Shown: positions 30,991 through 42,701, counted from the first letter of the stretch. The stretch is 64,000 nt of DNA from an uncultured Pelagibacteraceae bacterium (GCA_902526085.1 CABZJN010000003.1:1-64000); one strand, 5' to 3'. Program-made: numbers and translations. Notes: generated by a model not told the origin, from the letters alone.

Positions 30991-32253
30991 TTAATTCCAT
31001 CTCTTTTCAAATTTTTGTCTTAAATATACTGCTATAAAATTCATAACAATTAAAAAACTCAATAGCATCATAATTGTTGCTGATGTTTTTTCAACAAAAC
31101 CTCTTTCAGCTGACTCTGACCACAAATATACCTGCACAGGTAGCGAGGATGATGGATCAATTGGAGTTGATGGAATGTCAACAACAAAAGCAACCATACC
31201 AATCAAAATTAATGGTGCAGTCTCTCCTAATGCTTGTGCTAAACCAATAATTGTTCCTGATAATGTTCCTGGTAGCGATAATGGAACTACATGATGAAAT
31301 ACAGATTGAAACTTTGATGCGCCTACTGCCAATGCACCTTCTCTTATCGAGGGTGGAACTGCTTTTAAAGATGCCCTGCAAGGAATAATTATTCTTGGCA
31401 ATGTCATCAAGGCTAATGTAATACCAGCAACTAATGGAGTAGATCTAGGTAACTGAATAGTAGCTAATAATATTTGTAGAGCAAGCAATCCATAAACAAT
31501 TGAAGGTACTGCAGCTAAATTATTAATGTTTATTTCGATAAAATCTGTAATTTTATTTTTTGGAGCAAACTCTTCTAAATAAATTGAAGCAAGAACAGCA
31601 ACTGGAAAAGCTAACAATAGACATATGATTATGCTATAGAACGATCCAACTAAAGCCCCTCCAATTCCAGCTAGCTCTGGATCTCTGGAGTCCCCATTAT
31701 TAAAAAAATAATTATTAAAATTTTTGTTTATTTTATTATTTTTTAAAAGATTGTCATAAATTTTTAGCTGAAAATTTGAAATTCTTCTTCTATCCTCTGG
31801 TAAATTCCTTGGGTAATTTCCTTTATGCAATTGATCTATATCGTCTGATGCCGTTATTTCTAAGTTAATTTTTTTTCCTATTAAGTTGTTATTTTCTAAA
31901 AAAGCTTTTTTAATTTCAATTTCAGCATCGGTTGTAAATAAATCAATTAATTCATTTTCTTCATCTAAATTTTTAGCTGGATATGCTTTAAGAAGAGTTT
32001 CAATTGTAATATCATAAAAATCTGCTTCCCTTATATTCTCCTCTGGTGCTCCATTTTCAATCTCAATTAATTCTGGGTCAAAGAAAACCTCTACATTAAT
32101 GACTGTTTTCATGAATGCAGAACTTCCTTTTGAAAAAATATTATTTACTAATATAAGTACAAAAACCAAAGCAACCAAAATTGATGTGAGACCATACAAT
32201 CTAAACCTTTTTTCAGCAGCATGTCGTTTTTTTAATCTTTGTTCTTTAGTCAT
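30991..32253 (-). CDS. pstA: phosphate ABC transporter permease PstA
   Basis: C-terminal PstA permease (VPSIVYGLLALQ, LPRIIIPCRASLKAVPPSIREGALAVGASKFQ); extended N-terminal periplasmic segment. Confidence 0.95.
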   Translation of the reverse strand: MTKEQRLKKRHAAEKRFRLYGLTSILVALVFVLILVNNIFSKGSSAFMKTVINVEVFFDPELIEIENGAPEENIREADFYDITIETLLKAYPAKNLDEENELIDLFTTDAEIEIKKAFLENNNLIGKKINLEITASDDIDQLHKGNYPRNLPEDRRRISNFQLKIYDNLLKNNKINKNFNNYFFNNGDSRDPELAGIGGALVGSFYSIIICLLLAFPVAVLASIYLEEFAPKNKITDFIEININNLAAVPSIVYGLLALQILLATIQLPRSTPLVAGITLALMTLPRIIIPCRASLKAVPPSIREGALAVGASKFQSVFHHVVPLSLPGTLSGTIIGLAQALGETAPLILIGMVAFVVDIPSTPIDPSSSLPVQVYLWSESAERGFVEKTSATIMMLLSFLIVMNFIAVYLRQKFEKRWN

Positions 32254-33649
32254 ATTTCTCTCTATATTTTTTCACAGCTCTCTGAGCTATGTAATTTAAA
32301 ATCAATGTTGCAACAAATAGTGTCAATCCCAATGCAAAAGCTGATTGCGTTTTTGGGCTATCAAATTCTTGATCACCAACGAGTATCATTACAATTTGGG
32401 TTGTAATTGTTGTTGTTGACTCAAGTGGGTTAATAGTGAGATTAGCTGCTAATCCTGCTGCCATAACTACAATCATTGTTTCACCAATAGCTCTTGATAC
32501 AGCTAACAATACTGATCCAATTATTCCAGGTAATGCTGCGGGAATTACAACTTGTTTTATCGTTTCTGATTTAGTTGCGCCAACAGCATAGGAACCATCT
32601 CTAAGTGATTGTGGTACTGAATTAATTACATCATCAGATAAAGAGGAAATATAAGGTATAATCATTATTCCCATAATCAGACCTGCAGCTAAAGCACTCT
32701 CTGAGGAAACTGTTAAACCAATACTCTCACCTATTTGTCTAAAGAATGGTCCTACGGTTAAAGCTGCAAAAAAACCATAAACAACAGTAGGTATTCCAGC
32801 AAGTATCTCAATGATTGGTTTTGAAATTCTTCTTATTTTAGAGGAAGCATATTCGGCCATGTATATTCCTGAAAATAATCCAATAGGTACAGCAACAAAC
32901 ATAGCAATGAATGCAATAAATGAAGTTCCAGCTATCAATGGTACAAATCCAAATGCATCTCTTAATTCATCATATTCTGCAGCCGTTATTGCAGATGCAT
33001 CCCTGATAAAGGCTCTTTGAGGGCTCCAATTAGTACCAAATAAATAGTCAAAAATATTTATTACTGAAAAAAATTTTATACTTTCAAATAATAATGAGAA
33101 TATTATTCCTAAAGTCGTAAGAATAGCAATTAAGGATGAAACAAAAAGCAAACCTTTTAAAATTTTCTCGACATCTTCTCTTGCTTTATTATTATTTTTA
33201 ATTTTTTTTAATGAAAAAATAACTGAAGCAATAATTGTTACAAAAATTAAAACTATTTTAGAATTAGTAAAAATATTTAAAAATTTTGAATATGATATCG
33301 CGCTTTCTTTTAAGATAGTGTCAATATCACCAAAATAAGTACCTAAATGAATTGCTTTAATTTTTTCGTAAATTAAGTTAGCTTCATTTTTATCATTAAA
33401 AATTGCTCCTTGATTTGCGGCTGTCTCAATAATAATTGATTTTATAATTACGGGTTCAAATAAAGACCAAACTAATAAAAAAACTAATGCAGGTATTGAA
33501 CTCCATAGAACTAAATAATAACCATAAAATTTTGGAAGTGCATTTAATTTAATATTTCTCTCAATAGATATACTTTTTGTCTTTGACTTACCGTAAAAAA
33601 ACAAAGATGATGAAAATATTACTATTAAAAAAATAAGAACGAAATTCAT
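32246..33649 (-). CDS. pstC: phosphate ABC transporter permease PstC
   Basis: EILAGIPTVVYGFFAALTVGP, SSLSDDVINSVPQSLRDGSYAVGATKSETI. Confidence 0.95.
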   Translation of the reverse strand: MNFVLIFLIVIFSSSLFFYGKSKTKSISIERNIKLNALPKFYGYYLVLWSSIPALVFLLVWSLFEPVIIKSIIIETAANQGAIFNDKNEANLIYEKIKAIHLGTYFGDIDTILKESAISYSKFLNIFTNSKIVLIFVTIIASVIFSLKKIKNNNKAREDVEKILKGLLFVSSLIAILTTLGIIFSLLFESIKFFSVINIFDYLFGTNWSPQRAFIRDASAITAAEYDELRDAFGFVPLIAGTSFIAFIAMFVAVPIGLFSGIYMAEYASSKIRRISKPIIEILAGIPTVVYGFFAALTVGPFFRQIGESIGLTVSSESALAAGLIMGIMIIPYISSLSDDVINSVPQSLRDGSYAVGATKSETIKQVVIPAALPGIIGSVLLAVSRAIGETMIVVMAAGLAANLTINPLESTTTITTQIVMILVGDQEFDSPKTQSAFALGLTLFVATLILNYIAQRAVKKYREKYD

Positions 33650-33711
33650 TCGAACAACTTGATATATTTAATTTGTTACAGATTTATTACAAATTAAATT
33701 AGTAATTGAAT

Positions 33712-33738
33712 AAAAAGGCCAATGAATTTGGCCTTTTT
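33712..33738 (-). terminator. intrinsic terminator/attenuator between pstS and pstC
   Basis: aaaaaggccaa-tgaat-ttggccttttt hairpin with A/T flanks, 20 bp after the pstS stop. Confidence 0.8.
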
Positions 33739-33758
33739 ATTTAATTTTGAGTATTAGT

Positions 33759-34787
33759 CTAGTTAATGCTTATAGTAACAAGATCTAGAGCTGCTGTTCG
33801 TGTTGCTTTGTACTTGTCAGATGCTAGAGGAACTAATCCAATTTTAGCTAAATAACCTCTGTTACTCATGGCTTTTTTTGAAGTGAATTCTTTAAGAAAT
33901 TCCTTAATACCAGGTATAACACCAACATGAGCCTTTTTAACATAAAAAAATAATGGCCTAGCAATTGGGTATGAATAATCCTGAATTCCTTCTAATGATG
34001 GTTGCACACCATCTACTGATGAAGCTTTAATTTTATCTTTGTTTGCAACCAAATAACTATAACCAAAAAAACCGAAAGCATCAGGATTTGATGAGAGTTT
34101 TTGTATTATAAGCGTATCATTTTCGCCAGCTTCAACGGCATATCCATCTTCACGTATTTTAGCACATTCTTTTTTAGCTTTTTTACCTGCTGACTCATAA
34201 AGAGATTTTGCAGTTTTTGTACATCCTTTAGTCATTACTAAAGAATTCCAAGCATCTCTAGTTCCTGATGTTGGAGGGGCTATTAAAATTTCAATTTTTT
34301 TGTTTGGAAGATTTGCATCTATATCACTCCATTTTTTATAAGGATTTTCTAAAAGTTTACCATCGATGTCCACTTTAGCGGCTAGGGCTCTCCATAATTG
34401 CTCTTTAGTAAAATCAGCATCTGGAGCGCTCACTGAATGAGCAAAAGAAATTCCGTCATTACCAACAATTATTTCTATAATTTCAGTAACACCATTTTTT
34501 TTACATAATTCAATTTCTTTTGGTTTAATTGCTCTGGAGGCATTTGTAACATCTGGATGATTTGCACCAACTCCTGCACAGAATAATTTCATTCCACCAC
34601 CAGTTCCTGTACTTTCTATAACTGGAGTTTTGAACTTGCCACTTTTACCAAATTTTTCAGCAACTACAGTTGCATATGGATAAACAGTAGACGATCCTAC
34701 TATTTTAATTTGATCTCTTGAATAACTAATTGTTGTAAAACTTAAAGCTATGAGAAATCCTAATAATATATTTATTATTTTTTTCAT
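33759..34787 (-). CDS. pstS: phosphate-binding protein PstS
   Basis: IKIVGSSTVYPYATVVAEKFGK, ESTGTGGGMKLFCAGVG, GTRDAWNSL. Confidence 0.96.
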   Translation of the reverse strand: MKKIINILLGFLIALSFTTISYSRDQIKIVGSSTVYPYATVVAEKFGKSGKFKTPVIESTGTGGGMKLFCAGVGANHPDVTNASRAIKPKEIELCKKNGVTEIIEIIVGNDGISFAHSVSAPDADFTKEQLWRALAAKVDIDGKLLENPYKKWSDIDANLPNKKIEILIAPPTSGTRDAWNSLVMTKGCTKTAKSLYESAGKKAKKECAKIREDGYAVEAGENDTLIIQKLSSNPDAFGFFGYSYLVANKDKIKASSVDGVQPSLEGIQDYSYPIARPLFFYVKKAHVGVIPGIKEFLKEFTSKKAMSNRGYLAKIGLVPLASDKYKATRTAALDLVTISIN

Positions 34788-34855
34788 TTATCTCCTTAAG
34801 AATTTATTATGCTTAAATAAATAAATCTGATTCTTAAAAATTTTATTAAAGGAAA

Positions 34856-34873
34856 GTTAAACTTTTATTACAA
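34856..34873 (-). promoter_or_regulatory. candidate Pho box upstream of pstS
   Basis: Reverse strand TTGTAATAAAAGTTTAAC, 13 of 18 positions match CTGTCATAWAWCTGTCAY; about 69 bp upstream of the start codon. Confidence 0.45.
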
Positions 34874-34893
34874 GGACTAACTTTTTAGTTGTA

Positions 34894-36051
34894 TTATAGA
34901 GAATTGAATTTGATATCTATTGTTGTTCCTTGATTTTCAATACTATTGATGTTCATTTCTGCTCTATGTTGAGAAACCAAATGTTTCACAATTGCCAAAC
35001 CTAATCCTGTTCCTCCAACGCTTCGACTTTTGCTAGGGTCTACCGTGAAAAATCTTTCAGTGATTCTGTGTATTGATTCTTTTGGAATTCCAATTCCTTG
35101 ATCTGCTACGGAAATAATAATTAAATCCCCATCTTTTTTTGCTGTAATTATTATTTCCTTATTTTTATCGCTGTATTTAATCGAATTATCAATAAGATTT
35201 GTGAATATTTCAATAAGCTTATCTCTGTCACCTATTATTTTACAATTATCGATTTTATTAAATATAAGTTTAATTTTATTTTTACTTAATATTTTTTCAT
35301 ATGTTTTAATTACATAATCAATCAGCTCTACTAAATCTATCTCGTGAGTTGGTCTTATATGCTCCTGTAATTCAATTTTTGATAGAGAAAGTAAATCTCG
35401 AATTAGATTCTCCATTCTCTCAGACTGGGAAATCATAACTGGTAATAGATTATTTGCCTCTGAATTTTGTTTTATATCTGGGTTATATTCAAAGGTTTCA
35501 AGACCCATTTTTATTGATTGTAAAGGAGTTCTTAGCTCGTGAGAAACATTAGCAACAAAATCTGATTTGAGTTGTTGGAATTTATAAAATTCAGTTATGT
35601 CTCTAATAAATAAAAAGCATGAATTTTCATCGAAAAATAAATTATTTTGGTCAAGATAAATAGTAATATTTAATCTCAAAACAGCTTGATTTCTGATTTC
35701 TATTTCAAAATCTGTAACTTTTTTACCGTCAAATGCTTTATCAATTGAAATTAATAAATCCGGATTTCTTAAATAGCCGCTAATATTTTCGTTTAATTTT
35801 ATTTGAAACCAATTATTTGCTGAATTATTACTAAATATAATTTTCTTTGATTTATCTAATATTATTATTCCCTCTGGTATATAATTTAATAAATCGTAGA
35901 TATTTTTTCTAAAATCTTTACTTTCAATTACTTTTACTTGTTGTTCAGTTTTGTTTTCATCGGTTTTGATACCTAGAACTCTTTCTTTTTTAAGCAACAA
36001 GAAAGCCAAAATCCCTATGATAATTAATAAGATGATTGTTAAAAGTTCCAT
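34894..36051 (-). CDS. phoR: phosphate regulon sensor histidine kinase PhoR
   Basis: PAS region, FVANVSHELRTPLQSIKMGLETF H-box, VADQGIGIP, GGTGLGLAIVKHLV; next to pstS. Confidence 0.9.
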   Translation of the reverse strand: MELLTIILLIIIGILAFLLLKKERVLGIKTDENKTEQQVKVIESKDFRKNIYDLLNYIPEGIIILDKSKKIIFSNNSANNWFQIKLNENISGYLRNPDLLISIDKAFDGKKVTDFEIEIRNQAVLRLNITIYLDQNNLFFDENSCFLFIRDITEFYKFQQLKSDFVANVSHELRTPLQSIKMGLETFEYNPDIKQNSEANNLLPVMISQSERMENLIRDLLSLSKIELQEHIRPTHEIDLVELIDYVIKTYEKILSKNKIKLIFNKIDNCKIIGDRDKLIEIFTNLIDNSIKYSDKNKEIIITAKKDGDLIIISVADQGIGIPKESIHRITERFFTVDPSKSRSVGGTGLGLAIVKHLVSQHRAEMNINSIENQGTTIDIKFNSL

Positions 36052-36061
36052 TTAATTACAA

Positions 36062-36901
36062 TTAAAATACTTTAATTCCTATTACACCAATAACAATTAA
36101 TAAAATAGATATAATTTTTTTTGAAGTTATTTGTTCTTTTAAAAAGAAATATCCAATTAAAATAGAAAATAAAATACTCGTTTCTCTTAATGCACCAACA
36201 ATTGGTATTGGTGCTTTAGTAAACGCCCATACTACTGTTATATAAGTGAAGTAATCAAGTGAACCGCCGAATATAAATATCTTTTTTCCATATTTTGCTA
36301 ATCTTTGAATGATATTTTTCTCATCTTTTAAACGCATTATAAAAGTGTGCAGTAATGCATTTATAACAAACACCCAGCTAATAAAGGAAATAGCTGATAA
36401 ACTTATCCTTGCGCCGTATCCATCTATCACAGAATACAATCCAATCCATAAACCAGTTAATAGTGAATATTGAATTATTTTTGAGTTTTTTTTGGATTTA
36501 TCAAATATGCTTAAAAAAATTATTCCTAAACAAATAATTAAAATTGAAAGAATAATAAAATTATCAAGCACCAAACCTAAAAACAAAATTGAAATTATAG
36601 TTGCAACCAAAGGTCCTGTTCCACGTGCAATCGGATAAACCTTTGTTAAATCTCCTAGTTCATATGAACTTAAAAGATACCATTGATATGCTTGGTGTAT
36701 AATAATGCTTACAATTAAATAAGGAATACTCTCATATGTAGGCAAAGGTAAGATTATTATTGCTGTTAAAGCTAATGGTAGACGACCTAAAATTACTCCA
36801 GATAAAGCTATAACTTTATCAGAATGTTTCTTAACCATTCCATTCCATGTGGCATGTGTAATAGCTGCTATAAGGACTAATATGAAAACAGTATTATCCA
36901 T
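36062..36901 (-). CDS. EamA/DMT-family transporter
   Basis: multi-TM with YPIARGTGPLVATIISILFLG and duplicated EamA organisation. Confidence 0.85.
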   Translation of the reverse strand: MDNTVFILVLIAAITHATWNGMVKKHSDKVIALSGVILGRLPLALTAIIILPLPTYESIPYLIVSIIIHQAYQWYLLSSYELGDLTKVYPIARGTGPLVATIISILFLGLVLDNFIILSILIICLGIIFLSIFDKSKKNSKIIQYSLLTGLWIGLYSVIDGYGARISLSAISFISWVFVINALLHTFIMRLKDEKNIIQRLAKYGKKIFIFGGSLDYFTYITVVWAFTKAPIPIVGALRETSILFSILIGYFFLKEQITSKKIISILLIVIGVIGIKVF

Positions 36902-36911
36902 TAAGAGTTAA

Positions 36912-38114
36912 TTATTTAACTCTCCCATAAATATCTTGATATCTAACAATGTCAGTTTCTTTAAGTATAGAACCTACTTGAGCTTCCATGATTTTTACTG
37001 GTTTTTTTCCTGGATTTTCTATTCTATGAATTGCTCCTAATGGAATAAATATATGCTCATTAGGTTTTTTATTAATGATATCATTGTTTAAAGTTATTCG
37101 TGGATTACCTTTGGTAACTAACCAATGTTCTGCTCTGTGATGATGTTTTTGAAGACTTAATATACCTTTAGGTTTTACTGATAATTCTTTAATTAAAAAC
37201 TCTTTTCCTTCAAATAAATTTAAATAACTCCCCCATGGTCTATAAAAAACATTCTTTTTCTTAAAGTGTTTTCTTTTATTTATATCATATATCTTGAGTA
37301 TCTCTTTCCAACTACCAAGATCGGACCAAGGAATGTCTAATTTAATAGCATTAATTTTATTTGTTTTCTCAAGTATTGCATAATCAAAAGATTTCTCGAT
37401 TGATTTTTCAAAAGCTCTTTTGTTTAAGTAATAAGTATTATTTTTATATTTGCCTTTTTTAATCGCTTCAACACAACTTTTGTAAGTTTTATTTTGATAT
37501 TTTTTAAAGTTATTGATTATTGAGTCTTTTCTTAAATAAAACATACCAGAATTCCAGTAACCTTTTTTCTTAATTACTTCTTTTGCTTTTGATAATTTTG
37601 GTTTTTCAATAAATTTTGAAACTTTATTTATAGATTTAATTTTTTTAGTTAAAAAATATCCATATTCACTTGAAGGATTTGTAGGTTTTATTCCAAAAAT
37701 AAATAGATTTTGATTATCTAAATTTGATTTATTTTTTAAAATGGATTTATTTAAAATATTAGATTTTTCAATTAAATGATCTGCTGCAAAAAACATTAAT
37801 GGTTGATCTAATGGAATGTCTTTTATTAATGCAGATGCTAGCATTGCAGGTGCAGTATTTTTTTTTGCTGGTTCTAAAACTATTTTAAACTTTTTAATTT
37901 TGTTTTTTTTTAAAGCTTGCTTTACTTGTTTTAAGTATTTGAGATTTGTGCTGATTATAGGAAAATCAAATATTGGTTTATTTATTCTTTCTAAAGTTTT
38001 TTGCATTAGCGTCCATCCGCCAAAATCAATAAATTGTTTTGCTTGATGTTTTTTTTTATCTGGCCAAAGTCTTGTTCCTGCGCCACCACAAAGTATTACA
38101 GGTCTAATTTTCAT
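36912..38114 (-). CDS. mannose-1-phosphate guanylyltransferase with cupin domain
   Basis: PVILCGGAGTRLWPDKKKHQAKQFI, IEKPKL, C-terminal cupin HHHRAEHWLVTKGNPRITLN. Confidence 0.88.
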   Translation of the reverse strand: MKIRPVILCGGAGTRLWPDKKKHQAKQFIDFGGWTLMQKTLERINKPIFDFPIISTNLKYLKQVKQALKKNKIKKFKIVLEPAKKNTAPAMLASALIKDIPLDQPLMFFAADHLIEKSNILNKSILKNKSNLDNQNLFIFGIKPTNPSSEYGYFLTKKIKSINKVSKFIEKPKLSKAKEVIKKKGYWNSGMFYLRKDSIINNFKKYQNKTYKSCVEAIKKGKYKNNTYYLNKRAFEKSIEKSFDYAILEKTNKINAIKLDIPWSDLGSWKEILKIYDINKRKHFKKKNVFYRPWGSYLNLFEGKEFLIKELSVKPKGILSLQKHHHRAEHWLVTKGNPRITLNNDIINKKPNEHIFIPLGAIHRIENPGKKPVKIMEAQVGSILKETDIVRYQDIYGRVK

Positions 38115-39832
38115 TAAATATCAGCGTACGTTCTAACCTCGTTTTTACCACCTGGATGAGTTGGTGCACCTTTATAAGCTGGTCCAACCGTTTGTGCGTA
38201 TTTCCATAATGTACCATTACCAAAATTCACTTTTCTTGGTTTCCATTTTTTACGTCTTGCACTTAATTCCTTCTTTGTAAGTCTTACATTAATTGTGCCC
38301 TTTTTAGCGTCTATATCGATGATATCCCCATTCCTTAAAAGGGCTATAGGACCGCCTACGGAGGCCTCAGGGCCCACATGACCGATACAAAAGCCTCTGG
38401 TAGCCCCAGAGAACCTACCGTCCGTAATTAGGGCTACTTTCTCCCCTTTTCCTTGACCGTAGATTGCTGCCGTTGTTTGAAGCATTTCTCTCATACCAGG
38501 ACCTCCTATTGGTCCTTCATATCTAATTATAATGATGTCTCCATCTTTGTATTTTCTGTTTATTACTGCTTTGTAAGCAGACTCTTCATTATCAAAACAT
38601 CTAGCTCTTCCTGTAAATTGTAATTTTTTCAAACCTGCTATTTTTACAATTCCACCTTCTGGAGCTAAATTGCCTTTTAATCCAACAACACCCCCTGTTG
38701 GAGAAATAGGATTTTTATAAGATCTCATTACTTTTTGATTTTCTCTAAATTTTACATTTTTTAAATTTTCTCTCATGGTTTTGCCTGTAACCGTCATACA
38801 ATCACCATGAATGTAACCGCCGTCCATTAATGTCTTTAATAACATTGGAACTCCTCCTGCTTCCCACATATCTTTTGCAACATATTTTCCACCAGGTTTT
38901 AAATCTGCAAGATAAGGAGTTTTCCTAAATATTTTTGCAACATCCATTAAATCAAATTTAATTCCAATTTCATTAGCGATAGCTGGTAAGTGTAAACCTG
39001 CATTTGTTGATCCACCAGTTGCTGCAACAATTGTTGCTGCATTTTCTAAAGCTTTTCTTGTTACTATGTCTCTAGGTCTAATATTTTTCGCTAATAAATT
39101 CATTACAGCTTTACCGCTGTCTATTGCATATTTATTTCTTTCTAAATATGGCGCTGGCGTTCCTGCTGAGAAAGGTAAAGCTAATCCTATTGCTTCAGAA
39201 ACACATGCCATTGTGTTTGCAGTAAATTGTCCACCACAAGCGCCTGCACTTGGACATGCTTTTAATTCTAATTTTCTTAATGCATGAGCTGTCATTTTTT
39301 TTGAAGTATATTTTCCAACACCTTCAAATACATCTACAACAGTTACATCTTTTCCATTAAATCTCCCAGGTAGAATTGATCCACCATATATAAATACACT
39401 TGGAATATTTAAACGTACCATTGACATCATTAAACCAGGTAATGATTTATCACAGCCCGCTAATCCAACTAATGCATCATAACAATGTCCTCTAACCGTA
39501 AGTTCGGTTGAATCTGCTATTACATCTCTTGATATTAATGACGATTTCATTCCTTCATGACCCATTGCAATTCCATCTGTTACTGTAATAGTACAAAATT
39601 CTCTTGGTGTTCCGCCTGAAGCTTTAACTCCTTTTTTGACCGATTGCGCTTGTTTCATTAAATTAATGTTACATGGAGCAGCTTCATTCCATGTTGAGAC
39701 AACTCCAACAAATGGTTTTGCTACATCTTTTTCTGTTAAATCCATTGCATAATAAAATGATCTTTGAGGAGCTTTATCAGCACCTATTGTTGTATGTCTA
39801 CTGGGTAATTTTTTCTTATTAAATTTTTTCAT
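38114..39832 (-). CDS. ilvD: dihydroxy-acid dehydratase
   Basis: [67 protein letters not shown]. Confidence 0.97.
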   Translation of the reverse strand: MKKFNKKKLPSRHTTIGADKAPQRSFYYAMDLTEKDVAKPFVGVVSTWNEAAPCNINLMKQAQSVKKGVKASGGTPREFCTITVTDGIAMGHEGMKSSLISRDVIADSTELTVRGHCYDALVGLAGCDKSLPGLMMSMVRLNIPSVFIYGGSILPGRFNGKDVTVVDVFEGVGKYTSKKMTAHALRKLELKACPSAGACGGQFTANTMACVSEAIGLALPFSAGTPAPYLERNKYAIDSGKAVMNLLAKNIRPRDIVTRKALENAATIVAATGGSTNAGLHLPAIANEIGIKFDLMDVAKIFRKTPYLADLKPGGKYVAKDMWEAGGVPMLLKTLMDGGYIHGDCMTVTGKTMRENLKNVKFRENQKVMRSYKNPISPTGGVVGLKGNLAPEGGIVKIAGLKKLQFTGRARCFDNEESAYKAVINRKYKDGDIIIIRYEGPIGGPGMREMLQTTAAIYGQGKGEKVALITDGRFSGATRGFCIGHVGPEASVGGPIALLRNGDIIDIDAKKGTINVRLTKKELSARRKKWKPRKVNFGNGTLWKYAQTVGPAYKGAPTHPGGKNEVRTYADI

Positions 39833-42459
39833 TATAAACCTTTAAGAGTTAATTCTATTTTTTTAACATCTTTTTCAAGATTAGCAAAGTTGCTTTTCTC
39901 CTGCTCTACTATATTTTGTGGTGCACGATCAACAAAGGATTTATTTGATAATCTAACATCAATTTTTTTCATCTCTTCACTAATTTTTGTAATTTTCTTT
40001 TCTAGTGTTGATTTGATCATATTTAAATCAACATCTTCATCAAAATATAATTTAAATAACTCACCACTTATGACTATACTTGCAGATGGTTTGTCTAAAT
40101 CTTTTTCATGAAAATTTTTAATTCTTCCATTTTTTTTCATTATGTTTTCATTAGAAGATAAAAAGGTTTTATATTCTTTGTTTGTATTTTCTGTTGAAAT
40201 TTCAATAAATGATCCAGGACTTATATTTAATTCATTTTTAAATGATCTTATTGATGTAATAAAATTGATGATATTATTTATCTCATCATATGATTTTTTT
40301 TCATGATAATCATCTTCTAGCCAATTGGCATACATCAAGTAATCTTTGCCTTCTTTATCTAGCTTATTATTTAACCATATCTCTTCGGTTACAAATGGAA
40401 TAAATGGATGAAGTATTATTAAAATTTCCTTAAAAACATATGCTGATGTTTGTCTTAACTCCTTAATATCTTCCTCATTTTCAGAGTTTAAAACTGTTTT
40501 AGATAACTCTAAATACCAATCACAAAATGAATGCCATACAAATTGATAAATAATCTTAGCTGCTTCATCAAACCTATAGTTTTTTAAACTATTTTCCGTG
40601 TCGTTTTTAACTTTTACAAGTTCAGATAGTATCCACTTATTAATAGTTAAGTTTATATTTTCAGGTTTTTTTACATCACCAAAATCACATTTATTTTGTG
40701 TTAAAAAATTATTTGCATTCCAAATTTTATTTAAGAAATTCCTATAACCTTTAACCCTGTCCTCAGATAGTTTTACATCACGACCTGGTGATGCCATTGC
40801 CAAAAGGGTAAATCTTAAAGCGTCTGCACTATATTTTTCAATAAGTTCTAAAGGATCAATTACATTACCCTTAGATTTGGACATTTTTTGCCCTTTTTCA
40901 TCTCTAACTAATGCGTGAACGTATATATTTTTAAAAGGTTCTTCTTTTAAAAACTCAGTTCCCATCATAATCATTCTAGCAACCCAGAAAAATATGATAT
41001 CAAAACCGGTAACGAGAACACTTGTTGGATAAAATTTTTCAACTTCTGGAGTTTTTTCTGGCCAACCTAAGGTCGCAAATGGCCATAGACCTGATGAAAA
41101 CCAAGTATCTAAAACATCTTCATCTCTTTTTAATTCTACATCTTTTTTATAGAATTCTTTTGCCTGTTTTTTACATTCATCTTCATTTTCAGCTACAAAT
41201 ATTTTTCCATCAGGCCCGTACCATGCTGGAATTTGATGTCCCCACCATAATTGACGAGAAATACACCAAGGTTCAATGTTATTCACCCATTGAAAATAAG
41301 TTTTAGACCAATTTTCAGGAAAAAATTTAGTCTTACCATTATTTACTACTTCTTTTGCTTTAATGGATAAAGTTTTAGCATCAACAAACCATTGTTCAGT
41401 TAAGTAAGGTTCAATAATAGAATTAGATCTATCGCCATAAGGAACTTTATTTACTAACTTTTCTATTTTTTCTAAAAATTTTCCTTCTTCAAGATGCTCT
41501 AGTATTAATTTTCTTGCAGCAAATCTATCTAAACCTTTATATGGGTCAGGTGCATTGTCATTTATTTTTCCATCTGCAGTAAATATGTTAATTACCTCTA
41601 GCTTGTTTCTAATGCCTACTTCATAATCATTAAAATCATGGGCAGGAGTAATTTTTACTGCTCCTGTTCCTTGTTCAGGATCAGCATAGTCATCTGTTAT
41701 TACTTTTATTTTTCTGTTTGCTAAAGGTATTGTAACTAACTTTCCAACAATATCTTTAAATCGATCGTCTTTAGGATTAACTGCTATTGCAGTATCTCCC
41801 AACATAGTTTCAGGTCTGGTTGTTGCAATTGTTAAAAATTTATCAGAATTTTCTATAGGATAATTTATATAATAAAGTTTAGAATTTACTTCACGTTGAT
41901 CAACTTCTAGATCAGATATTGCTGTTTTTAAAACAACATCCCAATTTACAAGTTTTTTAGATTTATAGATTAATTTCTTATTATAAAGATCAACAAATAC
42001 TTTTATCACTGACTTAGACAAATTCTCATCCATTGTAAATGCATTACGAGACCAATCACAAGAACATCCAAGTTTTTTAAGTTGATTTATTATTATATCT
42101 CCATACTCATTTTTCCATTCCCATACTTTTTCAATAAATTTTTCTCTTCCTAGATCATTTTTTTTAACACCATCTTTTAAAAGTTTTTTTTCAACTAAAG
42201 CTTGGGTTGCAATACCAGCATGATCTGTCCCTGGTTGCCATAATGTTTCATAATTATTCATTCTGTGAAATCTTGTTAAAACATCTTGAATTGAATTATT
42301 TAAAGCATGCCCCATGTGCAGGCTTCCAGTTACATTTGGTGGAGGGATTACAATTGAGAATTTTTTTGAATTTTGTTTTGGTTTAAATAATTCATTTTTT
42401 TCCCAATAATCGTAGATATAATTCTCAACATTTTTATGCTCATATTTATCAAAACTCAT
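39832..42459 (-). CDS. valS: valyl-tRNA synthetase
   Basis: [55 protein letters not shown]. Confidence 0.98.
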   Translation of the reverse strand: MSFDKYEHKNVENYIYDYWEKNELFKPKQNSKKFSIVIPPPNVTGSLHMGHALNNSIQDVLTRFHRMNNYETLWQPGTDHAGIATQALVEKKLLKDGVKKNDLGREKFIEKVWEWKNEYGDIIINQLKKLGCSCDWSRNAFTMDENLSKSVIKVFVDLYNKKLIYKSKKLVNWDVVLKTAISDLEVDQREVNSKLYYINYPIENSDKFLTIATTRPETMLGDTAIAVNPKDDRFKDIVGKLVTIPLANRKIKVITDDYADPEQGTGAVKITPAHDFNDYEVGIRNKLEVINIFTADGKINDNAPDPYKGLDRFAARKLILEHLEEGKFLEKIEKLVNKVPYGDRSNSIIEPYLTEQWFVDAKTLSIKAKEVVNNGKTKFFPENWSKTYFQWVNNIEPWCISRQLWWGHQIPAWYGPDGKIFVAENEDECKKQAKEFYKKDVELKRDEDVLDTWFSSGLWPFATLGWPEKTPEVEKFYPTSVLVTGFDIIFFWVARMIMMGTEFLKEEPFKNIYVHALVRDEKGQKMSKSKGNVIDPLELIEKYSADALRFTLLAMASPGRDVKLSEDRVKGYRNFLNKIWNANNFLTQNKCDFGDVKKPENINLTINKWILSELVKVKNDTENSLKNYRFDEAAKIIYQFVWHSFCDWYLELSKTVLNSENEEDIKELRQTSAYVFKEILIILHPFIPFVTEEIWLNNKLDKEGKDYLMYANWLEDDYHEKKSYDEINNIINFITSIRSFKNELNISPGSFIEISTENTNKEYKTFLSSNENIMKKNGRIKNFHEKDLDKPSASIVISGELFKLYFDEDVDLNMIKSTLEKKITKISEEMKKIDVRLSNKSFVDRAPQNIVEQEKSNFANLEKDVKKIELTLKGL

Positions 42460-42579
42460 TGTTTTGTTTTATAAATTAATCAAATTAATAAACAATAATG
42501 AAAATCATTGCTAAATTTATAGACTAATGATCAAAATGAATTATACAAAGATCGATTAACAAATATTTTTGTAATTAAT

Positions 42580-42653
42580 GGCAACGTGGCGGAATGGTTA
42601 CGCAGAGGACTGCAAATCCTTGTATCCCGGTTCGATTCCGGGCGTTGCCTCCA
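42580..42653 (+). tRNA. tRNA-Cys (GCA)
   Basis: ggcaacg...cgttgcc acceptor pair, gactGCAaatc anticodon loop, ggttcgattcc T-arm, encoded CCA. Confidence 0.96.
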
Positions 42654-42701
42654 AAAAAAGTATTGAGATAAGTTTTAAAAAAAGTAAGTTGTGAAAAATA
42701 T

